DNA of 64,000 bases. Source: G963665405 sp963665405. GTDB lineage: Bacteria > Chloroflexota > Dehalococcoidia > Lucifugimonadales > G963665405. Under the pieces are notes generated by a model. The model searched no databases, was not told the DNA's origin, and was given only the letters and a program-made list of their open reading frames with translations. Positions 52,400 through 60,931 of this stretch are shown here, piece by piece. Within the stretch, counting starts at the first letter, position 1. Every line of letters begins with the position of its first letter. The DNA is taken from positions 310,001-374,000 of the forward strand of contig CAXXUH010000003.1 of the NCBI GenBank assembly GCA_963665405.2, in the 5' to 3' direction. Position numbers and translations under genes: made by a program.

Positions 52400-53010
52400 G
52401 GCGGCTGCGGCCTCTTCAGCTCGCCGAAAAACGTCCTGTTCACCGCCAGCGCCAGGAAATGCTCAAAGAACGGGACCGAATCCTCCTCGGGGGGGATGTA
52501 CGTCTTCAGAAAGATACCGCTTCCGTTCTCGAACACGAATGTAGGCGTCCCGAAGACGCCATGCTTCTCTACGCCGTCGCTGTGGCCCCGTGCGATCTCC
52601 CCGACGAGCCGGCGCTCCTGCAGGTCCTGCTTGAACTTCCCGACGTTCAGTCCAACCCTCTCCGCCACGTCCACCAGGGGTGCGGCCTGATCGAGAGCGA
52701 TCCGGGCTCCGCCGCCGTGTCTGGCGGTCAAGAGTGCGAGATGGAACCGGTCGAATAGCTCCGGGCCCTGCCTGCGGGCCGCTTCACCGGCCCTCAGAGC
52801 CAGGAACGACTTGCCTTGGGTCCCCTCCGGCTGGTCCCAGACCCGCCAGTCCGGACCCTCCTTGCCGTTCACCTGGTCCAGCGAGAAGAACCTCCAGGTT
52901 ATCTCTAGGTTGTCTCCGTACGCCTTCTTGACTCTATCCAGCCACACGGCTGCATTGTAAACGTACGGTCAGGCATAGTCCCCATAGATGTCTATTCGAA
53001 TCCGCTCCAT
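52375..53010 (-). CDS. DsbA/FrnE-like thioredoxin-fold protein, candidate selenoprotein (UGA at codon 14)
   Basis: From ATG 53010 the frame reads MERIRIDIYGDYA-UGA-PYVYNAAVW, then 190 uninterrupted codons: VKKAYGDNLEITWRFFSLDQ, FDRFHLALLTARHGGG, GVEKHGVFGTPTFVFENGSG. The fold matches DSBA-family oxidoreductases (FrnE/HCCA isomerase group), whose N-terminal strand ends in DYxCP with the active-site Cys exactly where the UGA (52971-52969) stands. No other Cys exists in the protein, and the cis-Pro loop GTPTFV is kept. A hairpin suited to a bacterial SECIS follows the UGA. If UGA is not recoded, only a version from GTG 52947 without the active site would be made. It overlaps rnc. Confidence 0.75.
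52916..52971 (-). promoter_or_regulatory. SECIS-like hairpin after the UGA of the DsbA-like gene
   Basis: Minus strand, right after UGA: CCGTACG (52968-52962) pairs with CGTACGG (52922-52916). Within it CAGCC-GTGT-GGCTG (52952-52939) is a perfect 5-bp stem with a 4-nt loop starting with G. The apical loop begins 22 nt after the UGA, inside the 16-37 nt window used for bacterial SECIS models. Short stems make this suggestive only. Confidence 0.5.
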
Positions 53011-53091
53011 GTCTAACCCCCCGCACCCAGTCCTGAATCGGGTGAATTCTACGGGGCTCCCTTGGGAAAGTCAAAGCGATCCACCGGGCAG

Positions 53092-53407
53092 CAGGGTCTT
53101 TTCAAAGTCCGATACTAGGCCATCCAGCATGTGGTTCCACAGGCCCGACTTCCTGAGCGTAGGGGCACAGGGCGTGCGACAGGCCCGGGCGGGGGGTTCC
53201 GAAGGGAGCAGCGCCCTCTTTGCGGGTCCTTCCGCGGAAGGATGGGGTGCCCCTGAATCTCTGGCGGCGTGTCCTCTTGCAAGTCGCCCCTCCCGGTCTT
53301 CATAGCTGCCGGTCTTACCGGCCGGGTGGGCGGGGACGAGATCACCCAGAGAGGGCACCCCAACGGGGACGGTACGGGGGCGTAGGGGGAAAACGGTATG
53401 GCCCTAG
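53092..53407 (+). mobile_element. MITE-like element, family B, copy 4
   Basis: About 316 bp, left end CAGGGTCTTTTCAAAGTCC, right end eroded (GGTATGGCCCTAG). Flanks CCGGGCAG (53084-53091) and CCGGCCAG (53408-53415) match 7/8, a decayed target duplication. CTTCATAGCTGCCGGTCTTA hairpin segment present. It lies between the divergent DsbA-like and aldo-keto reductase genes. Confidence 0.75.
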
Positions 53408-53506
53408 CCGGCCAGAGCGGCTCCTGGAACGCCCGGCCGGTCCATGTTACCCTTACGCTGCCTCAGCACCGACCCGCCAGGAACGCCACCAAGGGAGCTA
53501 GCTCCG

Positions 53507-54427
53507 ATGGAGTTCACCACTCTGGGCAAAACCGGCCTCAAGGTCAGCCGTTTGGGAGCCGGCCTCGTCGAGATCGGCAACCAGCTCACCTTCGACGAGG
53601 TCGACCAGGCGGCCCAGGTCCTCAACACGGCACTGGACAACGGCATCACCTTCTTCGACACGGCCGAGTGCTACGGCATCAGCGAGGAGCTTATCGGACG
53701 CACGGTCGCCCATAGACGCCACGAGTTCGTGCTTGCCACCAAGGCCGGCCACATCGCCGGTGGCTATTCGGGAACCCCGTGGACCGGAAAGACTGTGGCT
53801 GACAGCATCGACCGTAGCTTGAAGCGTATGAGGACCGACCACCTGGACCTCGTCCAGCTCCACGCCTACGACCTGACCGCGCCGGCGCCCGACGATGTGG
53901 TCGAGGCCCTGTTCAGGGCCCGGGACGACGGCAAGACACGGTTCGTCGGGTACAGCGCCGACAACGAGCACGGCGAGCGGGCGGTCGAGGGTGGCCTCTA
54001 CGACACGATCCAGACCGTCTTCAGTGTGGTCGATCAAAAGGCGCGAAAAAAGCTCTTCGGTTTGGCGGAAGAGCGGGGGATGGGAGTCATCATTAAGCGG
54101 CCGATCGCCAACGCCTCCTGGGGTACGACCTCGCGCCCCTCGATCTATGACGAGGACGGGGTCGTGGACGAGCTGGTAATCCGGGCAAGGGCGATGAGCG
54201 GCCTGGGCCCGATCCCTGGAGCTCCCGACGATCGGATCGCCCTGTCGCTCGGCTTCGTCCTGGCTCATCCGGAGGTGGATACGGCGATCGTCGGCACGCG
54301 CAACCCGGCGCACATGAAGTCCAACATCGAAAAAACGGAAACCGAGCTGCCGATACCGCCCGAGGTCGTCGGAGAGCTTCGAAGGAGGTTCGACGAGATA
54401 GGAGCCGACTGGCCCCAGATCGACTGA
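53507..54427 (+). CDS. Aldo/keto reductase
   Basis: NADPH-dependent TIM-barrel reductase, 306 aa. ATG 53507 follows AAGGGAG. Landmarks: LGKTGLKVSRLGAGLVEIGN, catalytic FFDTAECYGISEELIGR (Asp and Tyr, about residues 47-53), LATKAGH (Lys, about 78), DLVQLHAYD (His, about 112), FVGYSADNEHG (about 145) and cofactor-end DTAIVGTRNPAHMKSNIE (about 266). Complete; substrate unknown. Closest in style to the NADP-dependent AKR11/YdhF-type oxidoreductases (recall only). Confidence 0.9.
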   Translation: MEFTTLGKTGLKVSRLGAGLVEIGNQLTFDEVDQAAQVLNTALDNGITFFDTAECYGISEELIGRTVAHRRHEFVLATKAGHIAGGYSGTPWTGKTVADSIDRSLKRMRTDHLDLVQLHAYDLTAPAPDDVVEALFRARDDGKTRFVGYSADNEHGERAVEGGLYDTIQTVFSVVDQKARKKLFGLAEERGMGVIIKRPIANASWGTTSRPSIYDEDGVVDELVIRARAMSGLGPIPGAPDDRIALSLGFVLAHPEVDTAIVGTRNPAHMKSNIEKTETELPIPPEVVGELRRRFDEIGADWPQID

Positions 54428-54458
54428 GCCCCCCCCCTGTCTTAACGGGGCGGTGGCG

Positions 54459-54630
54459 AAATGGGGAGTACAGATCCCGACAAGTCGGGATTGTCGGGAG
54501 TCTGAGGGTGTCCCTCAGAAACAGCGTTCCCCCTTTCCCGAAGGGGTGGGGATGTACGGAGTTACAAGATACCTGGTCTGAAGACTGGGAGATGCAGAGG
54601 GGCGGAGCCCCTCGCCGGGAGTCTGCAGCT
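54459..54630 (+). repeat. Hybrid CCCGACAAGTCGGG/family A repeats
   Basis: At 54459-54520 the first hairpin of the family A unit is replaced by AGATCCCGACAAGTCGGGAT, then TCTGAGGGTGTCCCTCAG follows. A second, truncated unit is at 54583-54630 and reaches the epimerase start codon. Confidence 0.65.
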
Positions 54631-54632
54631 TA

Positions 54633-55733
54633 ATGAACGTACTGGTCATCGGCGGAACCCTCTACTTCGGCAAGGTGATCGTGCGCAAACTCCTCGCCCG
54701 GGGAGACACCGTCACGCTGTTCACCCGCGGTAACACCCGGCCGGACTTCTGGGGCGAGGTCTCGCATATCACGGGCGACAGGACCGACCACGAGAGGTTC
54801 GTCGAGCTCCTGAGAGGGAAGACCTTCGACGCTGTCGTCGACAACCTCGCCTTTCGACTGGAAGATGTGCAGGCTGCGGTGAAGGCGCTCCGGGCCCAGA
54901 CCGGCAAGTATCTGGTCGCAAGCACCGTCTCCACGTACGGCGGCCCAGGACACGCGCTGGCCTGGACCGACCCCTCCAAGCGCGGCCGGCCGCTTCGGAT
55001 AGACGAGTTCGTCGACCTTCAGGCACACTGCCCCATGAGCGAGGACGACCTGGATCTCGACGCGGTGAGATGGGAGTACTCCTCCGAGATCGACCAATAC
55101 GCCCAGGGCAAGCGCCAGATCGAGAAATATCTCCGGGAGGTCCCTGAGTTCCCCTGGGTCGTCATGCGGGTTCCGGCGACGCTTGGACCCGAGGATCCCT
55201 CGCTCCGCTTCTGGTGGTACATGCAGCGGGTGCTCGACGGCCGCGAGATACTGCTCCGCGACGGCGGGTCCAATATCTTCCGCCTCGGCTTCCGGGACGA
55301 CGTGGCTCAGGCCTTTGTCGACGCCATCGACTCGCCAAACACCGTCCGCCAGACCTACAACATCTGCCAGGACGAGGTCCCGACCCTGCTGAGGTTCCTC
55401 CAGGCGATCGCCAAGGCTGCGGGGCGAACGCTCGCCGCCGTCGCGGTTCCCGGTGATGCAGCGGAGCGCCTGACCGACCTGCCTTGGGACGACTGGCAGT
55501 TCGACCCGTTCTCACGCCCATCGGCCTACGTCATGTCCATATCGAAGGCTCGCCGTGACTTCGGACTGCGGAACACCCCGATGGCGGACTGGGTCCGCGA
55601 GACCGTCTACTGGTATACCGACAATCACGATGGAGCCGACTCCGCCTTCTACGACCGACGCGACGACGAGGTCGAGTTCGCGCGCTGGTGGCGCGACCAG
55701 CACGCCAAGCTGCTCCAGAGCAGGCGAAGATAG
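54633..55733 (+). CDS. NAD-dependent epimerase/dehydratase (extended SDR)
   Basis: 366 aa nucleotide-sugar-epimerase-like protein. N-terminal cofactor motif VLVIGGTLYFGKVIVRKLLA, DAVVDNLAF (about residue 70), STVSTYGG (catalytic Ser/Thr region, about 95), and YAQGKRQIEKYL (YxxxK, about 152), with MRVPATLGPEDPSLRFWWYM. The C-terminal half keeps NICQDEVPTLLRFL as in isoflavone-reductase/CSP41-like members. The start lies directly behind a repeat with no obvious Shine-Dalgarno. Substrate unknown. Confidence 0.85.
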   Translation: MNVLVIGGTLYFGKVIVRKLLARGDTVTLFTRGNTRPDFWGEVSHITGDRTDHERFVELLRGKTFDAVVDNLAFRLEDVQAAVKALRAQTGKYLVASTVSTYGGPGHALAWTDPSKRGRPLRIDEFVDLQAHCPMSEDDLDLDAVRWEYSSEIDQYAQGKRQIEKYLREVPEFPWVVMRVPATLGPEDPSLRFWWYMQRVLDGREILLRDGGSNIFRLGFRDDVAQAFVDAIDSPNTVRQTYNICQDEVPTLLRFLQAIAKAAGRTLAAVAVPGDAAERLTDLPWDDWQFDPFSRPSAYVMSISKARRDFGLRNTPMADWVRETVYWYTDNHDGADSAFYDRRDDEVEFARWWRDQHAKLLQSRRR

Positions 55734-55739
55734 ACCGGA

Positions 55740-56180
55740 CGCGGAAGGGGAGTGCAGGGGGGGGGGGGGGGGGCGAGCCCTCGCCGGTCCCTCCGTGGAC
55801 CGACCCTCAGCCTGCTGAAGGCGTGGCGGTCAGGAACAGATCGCCACTCCCGGCGGTTCTAAAGGGGCCTTGGCCCCTTAGCGGGGGCTTGGGGGGGTCT
55901 CCAAGAATAGACCCCTCAGGGCGGGCGGTGGGACAAGCCGCGATCGATCAGCTCGCTGTAGTATGGTGAGCTCTGGGCCTGGGGGGAGAGTACAGAGGGG
56001 CGAAGCCCCCTTGTCGGGAGTCTGAGGGTGTCCCTCAGAAACAATTTTCCCCCTTCCCCCGAAGGGGTGGGGATGCACGGAGTTACAGGATACCTGGTCC
56101 GAAGACCGGGGAATGCCGAAGGGCAGAGCCCCTCGGCGGTCCTTCCGAGGAACGACGAGGGTGTCCCTCGGACAACCTTT
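55740..56180 (+). repeat. Repeat cluster with poly-G tract
   Basis: A run of about 17 G (55757-55773), a family B core fragment (55850-55930), a complete family A unit (55985-56043) and a divergent unit (56108-56180) fill the gap before the dehydrogenase gene. No gene seen. Confidence 0.65.
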
Positions 56181-56244
56181 CGCTCTCCGTCTTGGGGTGG
56201 GGTACGATGACCGGACGGTTTCAAGAACACACAGGAGGACACGC

Positions 56245-57261
56245 TTGGCAAAGCACAAGATCGCATATTTGGCCCTGTCCGCGCCGGAGCTCGATCTGGT
56301 TGAACAGGGCCTGGCCGGCGTCGACTACGACCTGCAGGTTCACATCTGCAGCAGCGAGGGCGAGGCCATCGAGGCGGTGAAGGGCGCCGACATCATCCTC
56401 GACCTGTCGGTGGCGCTCACACGCAGGGTGATCGAAGAGATCGACACGGCCAAGGCGATCGTGAGCTTCGGCCACGGCTTCAATCACGTGGACGAGGTTG
56501 CCGCCACCGACCACGGGATAATCGTGGCAAACACCGCCGGGTTCTGCTCGGAAGAGGTATCGGATCACACGATCATGATGATCCTGGCGTGTGCCAAGAA
56601 GCTGACCTACCTGAACAACGAGGTGAAGGCAGGCAGGTGGGACTCATCTATCCGCTCTCGCATTGTTCCGATGAAGGCGATCGATGGCAGCACGCTGGGT
56701 CTCATCGGCTTCGGAAACATCGCGAGAACGACCGCGCGCAAGGCCAAGGTGTTCGGCCTCGAGGTGATCGCCTACGATCCGTACGTTCAGCCCTGGATAG
56801 CCAGGGAGTACCGCGTCGAGCTCGTCCCGTCGATGGAGGAGATGGCCTCTCGCTCCGACTTCGTGTCGATGCACGTCCCCTTGAGCAAGTCCACGGAGAA
56901 GCTGGCTGGCGCCTCGCTCTTCAAGGCGATGAGGTCCTCGGCATACTTCATCAACACCTGCCGCGGCCCGACCGTCGACGAAAGCGCGCTCATCCGGGCC
57001 CTGCAGACCGGTGAGATCGCCGGCGCCGGCATCGACGTGTTCGAGGACGAGCCGACATCCTCGGACAACCCGCTCCTCAAGATGGACAACGTCATCGTGA
57101 CGCCCCACACGGCTGGAACGTCCGATGCCTCGTTTGACAACGGGGCGCTGCAGATCGGGCAGGAGGCGGCCAGAATACTCAGGGGGACTCTGCCCCTTTC
57201 CCTCGCTAACCCCGGGGTCCTCAACGTGATCGAGCGGCGGCCACCCGGCACCAACACCTAG
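56245..57261 (+). CDS. D-2-hydroxyacid dehydrogenase (phosphoglycerate dehydrogenase-like)
   Basis: NAD-dependent dehydrogenase, 338 aa. TTG start at 56245 with AGGAGG 7 nt upstream; in-frame ATG at 56113 lies in a repeat and is not credible. Motifs: FGHGFNHVDEVAATDHGIIV (about residue 75), Rossmann core GSTLGLIGFGNIARTTARKA (about 148), catalytic Arg in NTCRGPTVDE (about 238), Glu in DVFEDEPTS (about 265) and His in VTPHTAGTS (about 287). No ACT domain, so glyoxylate/hydroxypyruvate reductase-type or CtBP-like use is as likely as serine synthesis. Confidence 0.9.
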   Translation: MAKHKIAYLALSAPELDLVEQGLAGVDYDLQVHICSSEGEAIEAVKGADIILDLSVALTRRVIEEIDTAKAIVSFGHGFNHVDEVAATDHGIIVANTAGFCSEEVSDHTIMMILACAKKLTYLNNEVKAGRWDSSIRSRIVPMKAIDGSTLGLIGFGNIARTTARKAKVFGLEVIAYDPYVQPWIAREYRVELVPSMEEMASRSDFVSMHVPLSKSTEKLAGASLFKAMRSSAYFINTCRGPTVDESALIRALQTGEIAGAGIDVFEDEPTSSDNPLLKMDNVIVTPHTAGTSDASFDNGALQIGQEAARILRGTLPLSLANPGVLNVIERRPPGTNT

Positions 57262-57279
57262 GAACCGGAGGAATCGGAG

Positions 57280-57470
57280 AGTTGCCGCAAAGGTGTCCCT
57301 CAGATTCTCTCCCAACCCTCCCAGGCTTTGAGAAGTCAGATGGGAGTGCAGAGGGGCAGAGCTCCTCGCCGGAGTCACTCAAACATCCGCGCTCTCCCCT
57401 AAGGACGGGGAGTGCAGAGGGGCAGAGCCCCTCGCCGGGTGTCTGAGGGTGTCCCGGGTCCCTCAGACTC
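57280..57470 (+). repeat. Degenerate and intact family A repeats
   Basis: AGGTGTCCCTCAGA (57291-57304), GGGAGTGCAGAGGGGCAGAG (57340-57370) and a fuller unit at 57408-57465. They lie between the dehydrogenase and the SelW-like gene. Confidence 0.6.
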
Positions 57471-57544
57471 AGACTCTCTTTCCCCACCCTCCTGGGGTGG
57501 GGCGGCAACCGCAGGCCGGTTTAGGCAAGAGAAGGAGGAACCAC

Positions 57545-57829
57545 ATGGTAGCCAATGGCACCGTCAACGTGGAGATCGTCTACTGCGTACCTTGAGCCCA
57601 TCACGGTACGGCGGTCTGGATGGCCTCCGAGTTGTTCGCCGAGGGCGGTAACAAGCTATTCATCAAGATCACGCCGGGCGTTGCCGGGATGCTGAGGGTG
57701 TACGCCGATGGCGAGATCATCTTCGACAAGAAGGCCGAGGACGGTCAGTTCCCGACTCTGCCCCGCGTCAAGCAGATAAGGGCCGCGGTACGCGAGAGGC
57801 TGGACGCCAAGGCGTCGGCCCCCGCCTAG
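57545..57829 (+). CDS. SelW/Rdx-family selenoprotein (C-x-x-U with in-frame UGA)
   Basis: ATG 57545 follows AAGGAGG. Frame: MVANGTVNVEIVYCVP-UGA-AHH, then GTAVWMASELFAEGGNKLFI ... GVAGMLRVYADGEIIFDKKA ... FPTLPRVKQIRAAVRERL, stop at 57827; 94 aa, the normal size of the SelT/W/H (Rdx) family. Residues C14 and codon 17 (UGA, 57593-57595) form CxxU directly after the first beta strand, exactly the redox motif of SelW. The following helix and the FxVxxDGExxF strand pair are as in the family. A caller that reads UGA as stop would begin at ATG 57620 and lose the active site. CCATC/GATGG (57598-57602, 57619-57623) encloses GGTCT 18 nt after the UGA, a weak SECIS candidate. Confidence 0.88.
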
Positions 57830-57889
57830 CTCCGGCAGGCCCCAGTCCGATCCCGAGTCCCTCCTCCGCCCGCCCGGGACCACCAAGAA

Positions 57890-57950
57890 GGGGGCGTGCA
57901 GAGGGGCGAAGTCCCTCTGCCGGGAGTCTGAGGGTGTTCCCTCAGATGAA
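57890..57950 (+). repeat. Family A repeat
   Basis: GCGTGCAGAGGGGCGAAGTCCCTCTGCCGGGAGTCTGAGGGTGTTC-type unit between convergent SelW-like and hydrolase genes; the SelW-like gene is followed by 60 bp of plain sequence. Confidence 0.65.
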
Positions 57951-58013
57951 TCTCCTCTTTGTCAACGAGCGGCGCAGCTCTGTGGCTTAGAGCAGATGGT
58001 GGCCTGAAAGCCC

Positions 58014-58931
58014 TTAACCCACCCCGTCGGCCCACTTCCCGACGACCGACAGGAACCGCTCCTGCTCCTCGATGAACGGGAAATGGCCACTGTGCTCGAA
58101 CACGACCTGCTCCGAGTTGGGTATGCGGGCGTGCAGGAACCGCTCCTGCTCCTCGATGAACGGGAAATGGCCACTGTGCTCGAACACGACCTGCTCCGAG
58201 TTGGGTATGCGGGCGTGCAGCCGGTCGGCGCTCTCGGCGATGGGTGTGATCCAGTCGTGCCGGCCTCCGATCACCAGGGTCGGAGCGACGATCTCGTGCA
58301 ACCGGGAAAGCACGTCGAGTTGGGGCAGGCACTCGACGAAGCCCCGGTTGAACCCGGCGGCGCTGTAGCTGATCCTCGCGTCGATCTCCGCCCCTAGCCT
58401 GGGGTCGTAGCTCTTGAAGTAGAGTGGGAACAGCAGCTGAAATATCTTCCTTAGCTCGGCGTCGCCGGCGACCGGCTCGCCCGCCTGGTTGACGACGAAG
58501 TCTATCTGCTCCGGTGTTCCTCGGGCGCGCACGTTGGCCAGGACCACGTCCCCCCAGTCCCACGCGGGCAGCGAGCTGACCAGGACGAGGCCGTCCAGCC
58601 GATCGCCGAAGCGCAGAGCGTACTCCTGCCCGAGGACTCCACCGTACGAGTTGCCCAGGATGAAGATGCGATCGTGGCCGAGGTGGTCTCTCAAAGCGTC
58701 GGCGTCGGCCGCCCATGTACCGTGATCGACGCCTGCGAGGCTGGCAGGTCTCTCCGACCGGCCGTTGCCGCGATGGTCGTAGAAGATGAGCTGGAACCGG
58801 TCTCCCAGCGGATCGAGCCACGGGCGGAACACGGTGTGGTCCACCCCCAGCCCCCCGTGCATGACGAGCATCGGCCTTCCTTCACCGTGGACCGTGTAGA
58901 AAAGCTCTGTGCCGTTGACCTTCGCGAACAT
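58014..58931 (-). CDS. Alpha/beta hydrolase (proline iminopeptidase-like) with duplicated catalytic-His segment
   Basis: 305 aa. ATG 58931 follows AAGGAG. Oxyanion region VMHGGLGVDHTV (about residue 23), YDHRGNGRSERP (about 51), nucleophile elbow GNSYGGVLG (Ser95), Asp in IGGRHDWITPI (about 220), His in EHSGHFPFIEEQERFL. The last segment occurs twice as a perfect 28-residue tandem copy (about residues 239-294), so two candidate catalytic histidines exist. Without the duplication the length would be 277 aa, normal for the family. Substrate unknown (peptide or ester). Confidence 0.88.
   Translation of the reverse strand: MFAKVNGTELFYTVHGEGRPMLVMHGGLGVDHTVFRPWLDPLGDRFQLIFYDHRGNGRSERPASLAGVDHGTWAADADALRDHLGHDRIFILGNSYGGVLGQEYALRFGDRLDGLVLVSSLPAWDWGDVVLANVRARGTPEQIDFVVNQAGEPVAGDAELRKIFQLLFPLYFKSYDPRLGAEIDARISYSAAGFNRGFVECLPQLDVLSRLHEIVAPTLVIGGRHDWITPIAESADRLHARIPNSEQVVFEHSGHFPFIEEQERFLHARIPNSEQVVFEHSGHFPFIEEQERFLSVVGKWADGVG
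58051..58218 (+). repeat. 84-bp perfect tandem duplication within the hydrolase gene
   Basis: AGGAACCGCTCCTGCTCCTC starts at 58051 and again at 58135; both 84-bp units agree through GGGCGTGCAG. In-frame, adding 28 codons that contain the catalytic His. Confidence 0.95.
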
Positions 58932-59108
58932 GGGCTTCTCCTTCGCCCTCTGAAGCTTCCCTCTCGGGGGTACGTGCAGGGCTCAGCCCCCTTTGGAACC
59001 CCCTGTCGCTTTGCTCGACGAGTGACAAGCGATTTTGGGCGGCTCCTCAGGCTGAACGGAGGTCCGGGAGCCTGTTTTCGGACACACCCTATTTGCTCGT
59101 GAAGTCGG

Positions 59109-59139
59109 TGTCAACCGGCTCCAGGGCCTGTGCTATACT
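59109..59139 (+). promoter_or_regulatory. Extended -10 promoter for the D-aminoacylase-type gene
   Basis: TG-C-TATACT (59131-59139) with a weak TGTCAA at 59109-59114, about 50 nt before ATG 59190. Confidence 0.6.
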
Positions 59140-59189
59140 GCGCGGGCCGCGTTCGGGACGCCCCAATCTCCAGCCAGCCAGGAGGGCCA

Positions 59190-60770
59190 ATGTTCGACGT
59201 CGTCATAGTCGGTGGAACCGTGGTCGACGGCTCGGGTGCGGAGGGCATTCGCGCCGACGTCGGGATCGAGGGAGACTCGATCCGAGCGGTCGGCGACCTG
59301 TCGGCATCGGAGGCCGGACGCACAATCGATGCCACCGGCCACGTCGTCTGTCCCGGCTTCATCGACACTCACGCGCACACGGAGGGCGCCCTCCTCCTGG
59401 ACCCCCAGCACGCCTGTGGACTCCGGCAGGGGATAACGACCGAGATCATGGGGCAGGACGGCCTCTCCTACGCCGGGCTGTCCCGCGATAACTACAGGAT
59501 GAATCGACGCTACCTGACGGGCATTCTCGGTGAGCCCCCCCTGGACCTGGACATGAGCAGCGTGACCGCCTTCCGGTCCCATTACGACCGGAAGACCGCG
59601 ATCAACACGGCCTACTGCGTGCCCCACGGGGCCGTCCGTCTGGAGACCGCCGGATTTCATGACACCCCCCTGACCGGCGACCTCCTGAAGAAGGCCAAGC
59701 GCATGGTCACCGAGGGGATCGAGCAGGGAGCGGTCGGGTTCGCGACCGGCCTGTCGTACCATCCGAACGCCTGGAGCGACACTGCGGAGCTGATCGAGCT
59801 GTGCGCCGCAGCCCACGAGGCCGGCGGCGTCTACGTGACACACCTGCGAGACGTCAACACCGACCGCGCGTTCGGCGGCGGCGGAATTGCCGAGGCGCTC
59901 GAGATCGGCCGCCGCTCGGGCATCAGGGTCCACTTCTCGCACCACCGGACCACTCCCGAGACCGCCGGCAAGGTCGCGGAGAGGGTGGAGCTGATCGACA
60001 GGGCCAAGGCCGAGGGAGTCGACTGCACCCTGGAGCTCTACCCCTATCCCAGCGGGAGCAGCTTCCCCACCAGCATCCTCTCCAGCTATGCCCACGAGGG
60101 CGGCCCCGACGCGGTGCTTCGGCTGCTCAGGGACCCGGCCGAGCGCAGACGCCTTGTCGACCACCTCGAGGCGCAGCGGTCCCGTCCGCTGGACGGCGTC
60201 GTCTTCACATACCTTCCCAAGAACCGTCACCTGGAGGGCATGAGCCTTCCGGACGTCGCGGCGCGGAGGGGAGCTTCGCTGGGCGAGGCGCTCTGCGGCC
60301 TGCTCCTGGAGGAGGACCTCCGGGTCGGCTACCGGGCTGCCCCTCCGACCAGCGTCGCGCTGTGGCAGCAGGTCAACCGGGACTCGCTGGAGCTTCTCGC
60401 CAGGCCCGACTACATGGTCGGTACCGACATGATCCCCCTGGGCGGCATGCCCCATCCCCGGGCATACGGATCGTTCCCGCGGCTCCTCGGCCGTCTGCGC
60501 CGGGCCTTCGGGATCCTCTCGCTGGAGCAGATGGTGCAGCGGATGACCGACAACGCCGCCCGCCGCTTCGGCCTGACCCGTCGAGGCCGGGTTCAGGAAG
60601 ACTACTTCGCCGACCTGGTCATCTTCGACCCGGACCGCATCATCGACCAGGCCACCTACGACGACCCGTGCCAGTTCCCCGCCGGCATCCCCTACGTCCT
60701 GGTCAACGGCGCCATCGCCGTCGATCAGGAGAAATGCACCGGCGCCCTCGCCGGTAGAGCCGTGCCGTAG
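59190..60770 (+). CDS. N-acyl-D-amino-acid deacylase-type amidohydrolase
   Basis: 526 aa; ATG 59190 follows AGGAGGGCCA. Metal-dependent amidohydrolase: VVIVGGTVVDGSG, HxH in CPGFIDTHAHTEGALLLDPQ (about residue 60), QGITTEIMGQDGLSYAG (about 88), GAVGFATGLSYHPNAWS (about 188), VTHLRDV (about 216), VHFSHHRTT (His pair, about 245), MVGTDMIPLGGMPHPRAYGS (Asp, about 410), DLVIFDPDRI (about 488). This order matches D-aminoacylase/N-acyl-D-glutamate deacylase proteins. A Cys metal ligand of that family may correspond to CGLRQG (about 77). Acts on N-acyl-D-amino acids or related amides (inference). Confidence 0.9.
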   Translation: MFDVVIVGGTVVDGSGAEGIRADVGIEGDSIRAVGDLSASEAGRTIDATGHVVCPGFIDTHAHTEGALLLDPQHACGLRQGITTEIMGQDGLSYAGLSRDNYRMNRRYLTGILGEPPLDLDMSSVTAFRSHYDRKTAINTAYCVPHGAVRLETAGFHDTPLTGDLLKKAKRMVTEGIEQGAVGFATGLSYHPNAWSDTAELIELCAAAHEAGGVYVTHLRDVNTDRAFGGGGIAEALEIGRRSGIRVHFSHHRTTPETAGKVAERVELIDRAKAEGVDCTLELYPYPSGSSFPTSILSSYAHEGGPDAVLRLLRDPAERRRLVDHLEAQRSRPLDGVVFTYLPKNRHLEGMSLPDVAARRGASLGEALCGLLLEEDLRVGYRAAPPTSVALWQQVNRDSLELLARPDYMVGTDMIPLGGMPHPRAYGSFPRLLGRLRRAFGILSLEQMVQRMTDNAARRFGLTRRGRVQEDYFADLVIFDPDRIIDQATYDDPCQFPAGIPYVLVNGAIAVDQEKCTGALAGRAVP

Positions 60771-60783
60771 CGCGGGGTACGGG

Positions 60784-60921
60784 GTATGGGAGCAGGCGGA
60801 CGCAAGCCTGCTAGTCGGCATCATGGGCTGGACGTCGTCTCGCATGCTCAAGGTCTACCGGCCGTACGACCTACAGCGGGCGACTCAGCAGCATCAGTTG
60901 TACACCCCACTCGCGTCGTAG
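60784..60921 (+). pseudogene. C-terminal remnant of a tyrosine recombinase (integrase)
   Basis: About 45 codons without start: VWEQADASLLVGIMGWTSSR then MLKVYRPYDLQRATQQHQLY, stop TAG 60919. LxGWxSxxMxxxY...DLxxAxxxxSP is the end of XerC/D-like integrases with the catalytic Tyr (KVYRPYD). It begins 13 bp after the amidohydrolase stop and lacks the Arg/His catalytic region, so it is a leftover of an integrated element. Confidence 0.7.
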
Positions 60922-60931
60922 ATCAGTAGCC

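Noticed and set aside
59133..60851. 572-codon minus-strand ORF opposite the amidohydrolase
   Set aside because: Antisense shadow. The plus-strand protein has HxH and the other metal motifs.
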